This document shows, one piece after another, positions 1 through 10,105 of a stretch of 64,000 bases of DNA. The translations under genes were made by a program, and so were the position numbers. The stretch is from Cymodocea nodosa (Eukaryota > Streptophyta > Magnoliopsida > Alismatales > Cymodoceaceae), in NCBI GenBank assembly GCA_036874045.1, contig CM072344.1, forward strand, positions 10,574,501 through 10,638,500. Reading direction: 5' to 3'. Each line of letters starts with the position of its first letter. Position 1 is the first letter of the stretch. The notes beneath the pieces are model-generated. The model worked only from the letters and a program-made list of their open reading frames with translations, searched no databases and was not told the origin of the DNA.

Positions 1-1617
1 ATACAACACAAACAATACAACACTCAAATACAACATACAAACATAGATAAATTGTTTTTGATATTTTTTTTTTAATATAAACATGGAAATGGGCGAAAGG
101 TGAAATGTAAAGTAATCTCACTTGACAGTAAATACTTCCGACACTACTTGCAACGCGATTACACCACTGAAAATTAAACCACTTACAATTTTGTCTCCTC
201 TCCCTATAGAATCGCGAGTCTAGAATTGCAAGATGATCTCTTCTTCAACATACAGGCATCAACCCGCAGCCAAGGCTAAAAGCTTTACAATCTCCTGAAA
301 TATGAGTCGGCGCTTGGTGAAAATGACTTCCCTTCCCACGATGTGATCACTCCTCAGAGTGGTTGTCAGGCACTGTGTTTGGCTTGGAATCGACCCGACA
401 TCAGGCAAGTATCCTTACAGACCTCCGATTGTTGTGGATTATGGTGTTCATGATGATGGTTGTTGGTGTGGAACTTCAGAGAATTGCGATGCTCATCCTC
501 CTCTACACACATTGTCCGCCCATCGATCACACCCTTTTTTTTTTCTTCTTTTCTTTTATATTTCTTCAATAGTAACTGCTTCTGCTTGAATGGTCAGTTG
601 GATTTCCTTCATTCGTATCAACGGCAATGATTTCTTTCCCTACGTGATACGTGCAAACGTGGTTTTTCTCTTCCAACTATCTGTTCGTACAACCTCTACA
701 GTGGCATTTTAGAAAATAGATTTAACTATAAAATACGTGCAATAAAGAAATAAGCCGCTAACATAACGCGTTACCTTAGTGTGTATTCATGTAACTCAAC
801 GCGTACAGTTATGCTAACTTAACGAGTTAAACATGTGCATCTCACATGATATACTAAGGCATTTAAATTCAACACGTGCATAAATCTAACTATCCGATGC
901 TCAGGTGCATTTCGGATACTTATAAACTTAACTGTCTGATGCTTAGATGCATATCGGATAGCTACAAATAACTCACCGATATATAACTTAAGTAAATCTA
1001 CCAGATCTCAACATGTGTCAGCAGCAGTTTAATCATAAAATAACATTTCGGAGAGTTACAAAGCTAACTATCCGATGCTCAAATGCATTTCGGATAGTTA
1101 TAGATAACTCATCGAAAATCTACTTAAGTCACTTTCCCAGAACATGACACGTGTCCACAGCTATTTTATAAATAAAAAGAGATTTTAGAGAGTTATAGGG
1201 ATAACTATCTGATGCCCAACTGCAATTTCGGATAGTTATAGATAACTCATCGAAAGTTCACTTAAGTCATTCATTATGGTTTTGACACGTGTACTTCAGG
1301 AAATAATAAAATATTCTCTTAAAACATAACTATTCAGCAATTTAAACATAACTGTCCGAATATGTTCGGTATGTTAAACATAACTGTCCAAAATATCAGA
1401 AAATTCGAATACTTAAGAATTTCACAACCTGCAACTTACCAATAGTTCAGAAATGTACTAAATTAACATTAATTCTCCCAAATTAAGCAGATTCTATAAT
1501 TAAAGCATATAACAGTGCAATTATAACATAATGGCTTAATTCTCATATGATAAGCTAAATATTATGCAATTAACCATCATTTAACCGTTAATAATATGCA
1601 CTTTTTCATTCTAAACA
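1..1617 (-). repeat. Athila-like LTR A (cut by window edge)
   Basis: This stretch is collinear with the G1 LTR at 35321-37369 and with LTR B at 1738-3358. Its right end, TTCTAAACA, is the minus-strand LTR start (TGTTTAGAA). The other end lies outside the window. A TATA box reading TATAAAAG on the minus strand lies at 553-560. Unlike LTR B and G1, it contains a segment at about 765-850 that matches Sirevirus LTRs (compare 11745-11835 reverse complemented). Its right flank is Sirevirus third-ORF sequence, not a polypurine tract, so it is either a 5' LTR of an element running off the left edge or a solo LTR. Confidence 0.8.
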
Positions 1618-1707
1618 CCAACAAACCATTGAGGTTACTAAATGACTTAAATGGCTAAGCATGTTTTATTGCAAAAATACTGCATGCTTCATTGTTTCAG
1701 AGGTTTG
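1618..1707 (+). pseudogene. Sirevirus third-ORF shard
   Basis: These 90 bp match 45555-45644, inside the third ORF of C4, with only scattered differences. They are the remains of a C4-family element into which the neighbouring Athila-like LTRs inserted. The next 30 bp (1708-1737) hold a short near-duplication (TTTGAAACTGCTATT repeated) that leads into the truncated LTR B. Too short to be functional. Confidence 0.75.
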
Positions 1708-1737
1708 AAACTGCTATTAACATTATGTATGTTTGAA

Positions 1738-3358
1738 ACTGCTATTTACAGAGGAATTCGACCAACCATTGGGCGATTCCACAGATTGTAAATAACATCA
1801 ATTAAGCTCTTTAATGTTAGTTAACATTGGATTTATCATTAAGCAGTACTAACATTCAGATAATTCAAACAGTAACCATTAAAATCTTTAAGTCTTTTGA
1901 ACGAACCAATTTCAGTAAATTGTAAAACTAAAACAACATAAAACAATCACAACATTGACAAAGATAACATTAATCACGATACAACACAAACAATACAACA
2001 CTCAAATACAACATACAAACATAGATAAATTGTTTTTGGTATTTTTGTTTTAATATGAACATGGAAATGGGTGAAAGGTGAAATGTAAAGTAATCTCACT
2101 TGACAGTAAATACTTCCAACACTACTTGCAACACGATTACACCACTGAAAATTAAACCACTTACAATTCTGTCTCCTCTCCCTATAGAATCACGAGTCCA
2201 GAATTGCAAGATGATCTCCTCTTCAGCATATAGGCATCAACCCGAAGCCAAGGCTAAAAGCTTTACGATCTCTAGAAATATGAGTCGGCGCTTTGTGAAA
2301 ATGGCTTCCCTTCCCGCGACGCGATCACTCCTCATAGTGGTTGTCAGACACTGTGTTTGGCTCAGAATCGACCCAACATCAGGCAAGTATCCTCACAGAC
2401 CTCCGATGATTGGTGATTGTGGTGGTGATGATGATGGTTGGTGTGGTACTTTAGAGAATTGCGACACTAATCCTCCTCTACACACATTGTCTGCCTATCA
2501 ATCACACCCTTTCTTCTTTTTCTTCTTTTCTTTTATATTTCTTCAGTAGTAACTACTTCTGCTTGAATGGTCGGTTGGATTTCCTTCATTCGTATCAACA
2601 GCGTTGATTTCTTTCCCTATGCGATACATGCAGTCATGGTTTTTCTTCCAATTGTCTGTTCCTACAACCGTTACAATGGAATATTAGTAAATATATAGTC
2701 CGTGGAGTTACAGATAACTCGACGGACTTTCTTCGTTGATTTAACTATAAAACACGTGCATAAATTTAACTATTCGATGCTTAGGTGCATTTCGGATACT
2801 TATAAACATAACTATTCGATGCTTAGATGCATTTCAGTTAGTTACAGATAATTCACTGATATATAACTTAAGTAAATCTACCAGATCTCGACACACATTA
2901 GTAGCAGTTTAATCATAAAATAACATTTCGAAGAGTTACGGAGCTAACTATCCGATGCTCAACTACATTTTGGATAGTTAGAGATAACTCATCAAAAATT
3001 CACTTAAGTCATGCATTATGGTTTCGACACATGTACTTCAGGAAATAATAAAATATTCTCTCAAAACATAATTGTTCGACAATTTAAACATAACTATCAG
3101 ATATGTTCGGTCTATTAAACATAACTGTCTGAAATATCAGAAAATTCGGATACTTAAGAATTTCACAGCCTACAACTTACCGACAGTTCAGAAATGTACT
3201 AAATTAACAGTAATTCCCCCAAATTAAGCAGATTCTTTAATTAAAGCATATAACAGTGCAATTATAACATAATGGCTTAATTCTTATATGATAAGCTAAA
3301 TATTATGCAATTAACCATCATTTAACCGTTAATAATATGCACTTTTTCATTCTAAACA
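1738..3358 (-). repeat. Athila-like LTR B (3' LTR, truncated)
   Basis: It aligns with G1 LTR positions from about 35704 to 37369, so roughly the first 380 bp (the U5 side) are missing. The right end TTCTAAACA is directly followed by a pyrimidine run (a polypurine tract on the minus strand), which marks it as a 3' LTR of a minus-strand element. A minus-strand TATAAAAG box lies at 2530-2537. It carries the hairpin and ACTTAAGT/ACGTG-type modules also seen in the other LTRs. Confidence 0.85.
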
Positions 3359-3371
3359 CTTCCCCCATACC
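3359..3371 (-). other. polypurine tract of minus-strand gypsy element
   Basis: CTTCCCCCATACC on the plus strand reads GGTATGGGGGAAG on the minus strand and abuts the TG start of LTR B. This is the position and composition expected of the plus-strand primer for reverse transcription. The G2 tract at 54654-54667 has the same form. Confidence 0.8.
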
Positions 3372-4508
3372 TAAATTTTGCTAGTCCCTTAGCAAACTAA
3401 GATCTAATTAATTGGTATTTCTAAAAGTGCTAGAATTAATTCTTGCCCTTTGTTTTTCTTCTGTTTAGCATAAAAATATATTCTGTATGTTTCAGTAATC
3501 AACCTACAAATATACTTAGAATATATGCAAATTACAAACAAAGTATATCATCATCACATAAGTGTTAATTATAATATCATTTGTTCTTCTTTTCATCATT
3601 TGTCATCCTGAATTTTCCAATAAGATTTCTAGAAGAAATTTCAACAACATACGAATCAAAGTACAATCCAATTCAATCTGATTAAGACAAGTAGAATAAA
3701 GAATTGTATCTTTAATCATATGTGTTTCATTTAATCTAGAATTCACATCTCAGCTCTTTCAGGACTTTAGATAATTTATTGATTTTTCATTAAGCATTCT
3801 GATTTCATTTTAAAATCGTGAAATTGTTAAACTCATGAAATTTAGAAAAAAAAAAAAAGATACTATATCTAGATTTGCATAAATAGTAAATTCAATAGCA
3901 TCTTATATAGCCTTCTAAATATAACATTCAAGCAGTTTATAAAAATTTTATAGTCTCAATTATCGGATAGTTACAACATGTTCATAAAAATTTTCAATTT
4001 CCTCAAAACTTTACAGTACCATTTTAATTCCTTTAATTAACAAACTTATATGGCTGTTACTTCAATTACCTCCCCTAATACCTACATTTTGCATTGTCCT
4101 CAATGTAAAAGATTTGACAATAAGTACAGTAATTGTAGCAGGCATGAATATAGTTTTGTTGATTTAAATTCAGGATGAGTAATTAGTTACATACCTTGTT
4201 TCATTTGTATCTCCTTCTACATATTCCAATTTTTTATTTTGAAAAACTTTTCATTCATAGATAAAAGCAAAATATAAAACAAAATAACATTTAACAGATA
4301 TTAATAAATCAGTGTCTTGTATGGAACCTAGGCTCCTCTTCCTTTGGTGGCTCACAAGCAAGCCGTTTGGTTTCCCAGAACAAATACCAACAAACTAGAT
4401 TGATATTTGTTTTTTTTTTTTTTATAAAATAAACATGAAAACTTCAAAAAGAATTTTTTTTTCTTTCTAAACATAACGTAGAATACACACAACATTAAAC
4501 ACACAAAA
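3372..4508 (-). other. gypsy 3' noncoding region with a second PPT-like motif
   Basis: No coding sequence is seen. At 4069-4082 there is a second pyrimidine motif (CCTCCCCTAATACC) followed by a sequence resembling the one after the proximal tract (ACATTTTGCATTGTCCTCAA). G2 has the same two-motif arrangement (54654 and about 55774). A homopolymer A run lies near 3846-3858. Confidence 0.6.
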
Positions 4509-5654
4509 TCACATCTTAAGAACATGATTGAAAGTAGGAACAAATGGAATAAATGTATCAGTCCAAGCAAACTTTTTAGGCATAGTTCTTCTTGCTATTA
4601 ATTCTGTTTTAATGTAGTTCTTGTTCCTTGTTAATTTGTAAACATGTAATATATTATAAATTCCAAATACAAGTGTATTACCATTAATGATATGCAATGC
4701 AGAAAGGGATCCTTTTTGGTTCCAGGGTAATGTAGCAGTTTCTATTTCTACATCTATTTTAATATACTCCTCTTCCCACTTCCATTCATTTATGTCTTCC
4801 ATAATCCATATTTGAAATTTCATCAGTTCATCCTACCATCTTATCAGACATAAAGTAGGATCATCTTCTTCATTATACCACATGCCTATTTGAATTTTAT
4901 TAAATTCTGTAGATGGTGGTTTAGCTATTTCACTCGGTATAGGTAAAATTTCTATATATTCATCATAACTGTCTATGCTCACTATGTATAAATCAGATCC
5001 ATATGCTATTGATATCTCTGTGACTAGATATATATATCCATCAAGTATGACATGTGTTTGGTTAATTAATGATTTTTATCCTAGATATATCATAATATTT
5101 TCATTCCAAGATCTATTTAGAAAATTATACACACTTAAGCGTAAATCTTCACTCCAATTTCCTGTAGGTCTCCAATAATATAATTTTTCAGGAATTGTAG
5201 AATTTTTATTAGAAAATATTAAAGTTGACCCATAATCTACAATTGGTACTTCAAATCTATTAGGTCTTCCTATATTCCATTCTTCTCCTGTTATAGGATT
5301 TCTTATCAAAATATTAGGTAATAATAAACTTGCATACCTTGGTCTCGTCTTGTATATGATTAATCCTTCATCTATCCCCATAATATGATTTATTCCTTCG
5401 AATGCATTAGGTGGAATTCCAGTAGTTTCTTCCATAGCCAGATATTCATGGTTAATTGAACTACGATTAAATGACCACCATATGAATCCATCTCTAATCT
5501 TAGCCATTTTTGCAGCTTGTAGCCCCTGAAAATATTTTTCTTCAATATAGTTTTTAATTTCCTTTGATACACAACACAGCCTACACAGATCTTTAGCTGA
5601 CAAGTTACTTAGTACTTCCCTTAGTGCATCCAACGGTAATTGCATCAATTCCAT
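4509..5654 (-). pseudogene. captured F-box protein gene, two in-frame stops
   Basis: One reading frame of 382 codons runs from ATG at 5654 to TGA at 4509. Residues 5-45 form an F-box (LPLDALREVLSNLSAKDLCR, then CCVSKEIKNYI), the SKP1-binding motif of SCF ubiquitin ligases. Residues about 110-380 resemble an F-box-associated interaction domain, with RNPITGEEWNIGRP near 120 and IWIMEDINEWKWEEEY near 280. The length fits plant F-box/FBA proteins. Only two stops interrupt it, TAA at 5076-5078 and TAG at 4833-4835, and there is no frameshift. It lies in the sense of the surrounding minus-strand gypsy element, between gag and the polypurine tracts, where other Athila elements hold an envelope-like ORF. 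This reads as a host gene captured by a retrotransposon. A host pseudogene trapped between elements is less likely but possible. Confidence 0.8.
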
Positions 5655-5860
5655 TTGTCGATTCTATATAACACAAACAAAAATTTAGAAGAGACAAAAA
5701 TTAGCATAACTACTGCACACCCTCGTGGAGTTAAGGAATAACTCAACGGACTAAGTTCGTTGAATTAAGGACTAACTCTACAATACTATTAACTAAAAAA
5801 AAAAAACATATATACATATAGATAGTTGCTTCAGATATGCTGCTTCATTCAGCTACCCTC
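5655..5860. other. spacer between gag and F-box with inverted-repeat motif
   Basis: Noncoding. It holds the recurrent hairpin-type motif (GTGGAGTTAAGGAATAACTC, then a GTTGAATTAAGG copy) near 5730-5780 and an A-rich run near 5795. The motif is of the kind found in the LTRs, so this segment may supply regulatory sequence for the F-box frame. That role is inference. Confidence 0.4.
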
Positions 5861-7530
5861 CTAGAAGAGGTATCAATTTCATTAACAAATCTATTCACAG
5901 GGTTAGGTATTGCTTGTATTGGCAATCCTCCAGTAGGTCTAACTTCCATTGGTTCCTTCTATCTAAGTGGTATATTTCTATTCTGATTTTGAATTGTAGC
6001 ATTTCCAAATACAAAATCTAGACGATTGTTTAATTGTTAGATTATCTTTTCTAATTTCTCTATTCTAGATCCTTGTTCAATTAATGCTTCATAACTTATG
6101 TTCTTCTCATTTATATTTTTTCCTCCCTGGAAATTGTTGTTTCTCCAAGATAAATTCGGGTGATTTCTCCAATTAGGATGATAAAAATTTCCCAAGTTAT
6201 CTCTCTAGTTTCTAGCATAAATAATATCTAAGTCATTTATGTTTGCATTCTTTTCTACTAGCTTTTGATTTAATGATAACTCTTCTATTTTTTTTGTTAA
6301 TTCATTTAATTTCACCTCAAGCATAGTATTTGAATCTATTTCATGCATTCCTCTTGGCAATATTTTTTTATCTACAATAGCTTCAGCCGAGTTTTCCCAC
6401 TATGCAATTCTTTTTGCAAAGTTTTCTAAATATGCCCATGCTTCTTCACTATATAACTTTAAAAATCCATTTTGACAAGTACATTCTAATAAAGATTTTG
6501 TTGAAACATCTATGCCTTCATAAATTATACCTATTAATTGTACTTTACTCATTGCATGATATGGACATTGAGTCAATAAATCTTTAAATCTTTTAAAATA
6601 TTTCTAAAATGATTCACCTTATTTTTGGCTACACATTAATATTTCTTTTTTCTTTTTAATCGTTTGATGTGTTGGGTAATATTTTTCCAAAAAAACAGAG
6701 CAAAATTCAGTCCATGTAGCAATTGAATTAGGCGACAAAGTATATAACCATCTCTTAACTGTCTTTTAAAGAAAAAGGGATATATCTAAGTTTAATAGCA
6801 TCTATACTCATGTTCGGTATTTTCATCATTTGACAAACTTCATTAAATTCTCTAAGGAAATAATAGGCATCCTCTCTTTTTAATCCATGAAAATGTGGCA
6901 ATTGACTAATATAATTAGATTTAAGTTCAAACTTATCTCCCTCAAAGTTTGGCAATCGAATACATGAAGGTTCATCAACTAATTTAGGATACAGAATCTC
7001 TCCTAATGGTTTTTCTACTAGAGCAGCCATTTCTACGTTCTATTTTAAAGAAAGTTTAGCTACACCCCAAAGAATTTCGTTAAAGTTCAGTTCAGAAAAT
7101 TTTTCAGTACTCCTCTACAATGAAAATGTTGGATAATATTTTTCCAAAAAAATAGAGCAAAATTCAGTCCATGTAGCAATTGAATCAGGCGACAAAGTAT
7201 ATAACCATCTCTTAGCTGTGTCTTTTAAAGAAAAAGGGATATATCTAAGTTTAATAGCATCTATACTCATGTTCGACATTTTCATCATTTGACAAACTTC
7301 ATTAAATTCTCTAAGGAAATAATAGGCATCCTCTCTTTCTAATCCATGAAAATGTGGCAATTGACTAATATAATTAGATTTAAGTTGAAACCTATCTCCC
7401 TCAAAGTTTGGCAATCGAATACATGAAGGTTCATCAACTAATTTAGGATACAGAATCTCTCCTAATGGTTTTTCTACTGGAGCAGCCATTTCTACGTTCT
7501 GTTTTAAAGAAAGGTTAGCTACACTCCAAA
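5861..7530 (-). pseudogene. gag: Athila-type gag (capsid) remnant
   Basis: Minus-strand translation from 7530 gives a Ty3-gypsy capsid domain: VDEPSCIRLPNFEGD, FELKSNYISQLPHFHGL, YYFLREFNEVCQMMK, IDAIKLRYIPFSLKD, then TWTEFCSIFLEKYYP. This is the gag pattern of the Athila/Tat group. Further downstream is HPNLSWRNNNFQ near 6150, another Athila gag hallmark. No CCHC zinc knuckle is seen in the stretch inspected. The capsid N-terminal half is present twice (starts at 7489 and 7030) because of a tandem duplication, and the left copy has a 2-bp deletion that shifts its frame. Several stops follow. The F-box pseudogene lies immediately downstream. A close relative is the plus-strand fragment at 47728-48448. 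Confidence 0.85.
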
Positions 7531-7586
7531 GAATTTTGTTAAAGTTCAGTTCAGAAAATTTTTCAGTACTCCTCTACAATGAAAAT
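6671..7586. repeat. 459-bp tandem duplication in gag
   Basis: Units 6671-7127 and 7128-7586 are near-identical and head to tail. The left unit is 2 bp shorter because of a small deletion in the LKD codons. Each carries an upstream leader and the capsid N-terminus. Low divergence implies a duplication younger than the gag itself. Confidence 0.85.
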
Positions 7587-8630
7587 TCCTGGGTAGGTGT
7601 TCTTACTAATCATTTAGTGCTTAGAGAACGGGTCCATGTGCTCATAAATAAATAGCAGAAGATTAATTACATACGAGTCTGAAGCTTTCCATTCAATAAA
7701 TATTTGTTGTCGAATGAAGTTGAATCAGCTGCTTCTCCTTCCAATTCCTTCAACACATTCTCCTTTCTTTTAAAAGTGTTGGTAACTCGTAAATCATTCT
7801 ATTTTATATATATACTGCACATCCATAAAGTGAATAAATCTCGTTGCAAGAACGTGGCTTGCAACGTGCATCGTGGTTCCTATTTTTATGGGTACATGTA
7901 CCACTACTAATTTCAAATTTTGGTAACCGCTAAACCGATAAAGTTTCGTTCGTGGTTAAAAGAATAACTGTTCTGCTTAATCCACGAACTAACCTTGTTG
8001 AGTTACAGATAACTCAACAGAATACAATCGGTTATTGTTGCTAACTCCACGGACTAACTTCGTTGAGTTACAGATAACTCAACGGAGTGACCTTATATTA
8101 TATTACTGACCTCATGGAGTTACGTTTAACTCAACGGACTTACTTCATTGAGTTAACACTTGGCAACTTCTAAGTTTTACTCTGGTAAGTTCCTCTCTGT
8201 TCTTTTTTTCTTTTTCATTTTTCATTCTGCTAACTAAAATAAAGTTAAATCTATGTCATTAATGCATCATTCTGATTAAAATTCATTTAAATCTGAACAT
8301 TATATAAAGATTTAACTTGCAGGTCATTTTATGTTATATAGAATTTACATTTTACCTTACAATATGTAGAAATTTTTAAGCAGTTATCTTGTCATTCAGC
8401 AAATTGTAAATCTGTTACATATTCATTCATAAAGTTCCACAAATTACATAATATTCAATAAATTTCATTCATTTCACATCCAAAACACGTATGAAAATTG
8501 CATCTGAAAAAATTACATTCATTAATATGAATCAATTACATTACAAGTACATCATACAATTTCATATAATTTTACGCAAGTAGACGAACAATACAATTTA
8601 GTCTCTATGCCTAAGTTCATCTACTTCCTT
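7587..8630. other. noncoding spacer with cluster of GTTGAGTTA hairpins (7930-8165)
   Basis: No gene is seen. Between 7930 and 8165 there are at least three copies of an inverted repeat of the form CGTTGAGTTACAGATAACTC, each able to fold into a short stem with a 4-base loop, alternating with GTGGAGTTA variants. The remaining AT-rich sequence (8170-8630) gives no recognisable signal and may be the 3' flank of the C0 third ORF. Confidence 0.55.
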
Positions 8631-10105
8631 CTAGAGTTTTTCTAATTGAAGTTCTAATTGATTAATCCTCTCTACTACTCCTGTAATTCCTCTAAAAGGT
8701 ACAACTAGTTCTACAGCTATAAAATTTCTATATTCTTTCACTGAAATGGTTCTATATCTAATCCTTTTTGATGTCCATTTCGTGAAATCAATACAGTCCA
8801 CCATCAGTAGTGGAATCAAATCTCCATAAAATAATTTCTTCTTCACTGTTTTCAGCTTGGAGATAAAAACTGCAAATTAATTTATTTGGATCTTATTTAC
8901 AACTACATATGTGGCCCATTTGACAAATTGACTTAATTCTATGTCATGGCCTTGTCGTTGATAGACATTCTTAATCAGAATGTCAGCTACCATGTGTGCT
9001 TTACCATTTAAATGCTTCAATCTGTTTAATAATGGCACACCAAGATTGATAGCTAAACAATCCTTAATTTCCTATTCAGTCCACTCAACTAGAGTTGTAT
9101 CTTCCAAAATTTTTATTCCTTCATTCTTTAAACCAAAAATGTCGTGGAGAAGCTCTGGTGTTATCTGTACATCAGCTTCCTCCACGTTGGAAATTAATCC
9201 TCTTTCTCCTTCTCTTAAATTTGCATAAAAACAAGGCACTAAATTCTCATATACTACATGCCCTCTTTCTTGAGAAATGAATTGCAGTAGACCTTGGAAC
9301 TCAAATAAATCTTTGATTTCTTACATTCCATCCCAATTTACTAGTCTACTATAAATAATGTCATAACCCCTTATTTCTTGGTATTTGGTATAAGCTTCCT
9401 GACTACAAAAATGTACTTCATTCAAAATTGTTGTTTCAGTTAGGTCAAGAAGGTGACTTTGTTGTTCTAGAGGGGTTTGTTCTTGCTCTTCCTCTTTTAT
9501 AGGCTGCATTGGAACATTTTCTACAGATTCCTGAATTTTTGTTTCTGTTTGTGGTGGTGAGCTGGCAGAACTCTCCACTCTATCTTGAATTCTCTCTATA
9601 AATTGCTGAAGAGTTTCTTATTCTTCAATGGAATCTGTAAAATTATTTTTGTCCAAATGGCTTCTTTCAACCTCTTCATTTTTTGCTCTCTTTTTTTCCT
9701 CTTGACTACCAATCTGTTCTGTTACTGTTCTTTCTGATTCTGTAACAGATTGAGATGGAGTCACGGGCAATTCAGTTTCTGCCCTAATTTCTGTTCTTCC
9801 TTCTTGTACAGGCTGTAGACTAATTTCAGCCTAATTTTCTTCTTTTCTTTGCTCCTCTGCTACTGCTCCTCCTACTCCTCCTCAGAATCAGATAATAGGT
9901 TAATAAAAATTTGCTCCACAGGCCTTGTAAAAATTTGTACTTCAGATTTAATTTCTTCATATTCAGGCACTTTTTCTTTTCCTTTCTTTTTTCTGATTAG
10001 TTGTGCATGTTCTTCCTCTTCAAATTCTGAAATTAAATCTACAAAAGTAGGCTCTGCAAGCATTTGAGCCATAGGTACTGGCTCTTCCTATTTAACTCTT
10101 TTTAT
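8631..10105 (-). pseudogene. C0: degenerate Sirevirus third ORF
   Basis: The minus-strand frames encode an acidic, Glu/Gln-rich N-terminal part (10072 leftwards) and then a conserved C-terminal domain. The latter includes NEVHFCSQEAYTKYQEI, DLFEFQGLLQF, VPCFYANLREGERG, ITPELLHDIFGLKNEGIKI and QGHDIELSQ with WATYVVVNKIQIN. These align in order with the third ORFs of C1, C2 and C4. The FYANL and LKNEG motifs resemble a plant-transposon-protein domain known from retrotransposon extra ORFs. One frameshift (between about 9870 and 9600) and several stops break it. It is the most divergent copy in the window. No polypurine tract or 3' LTR of its own is visible to the left. Confidence 0.7.

Noticed and set aside
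2100-2549. 149-codon plus-strand open frame inside LTR B (partial versions in LTR A and G1).
   Set aside because: It is antisense to the LTR, runs into the reverse of the TATA and purine tract, is not conserved in frame among the three LTRs, and has no recognisable domain.
4352-4570. 72-codon hydrophobic minus-strand frame overlapping the end of the F-box gene.
   Set aside because: It is out of frame with the F-box protein and derived from T-rich sequence. It looks like a chance frame.
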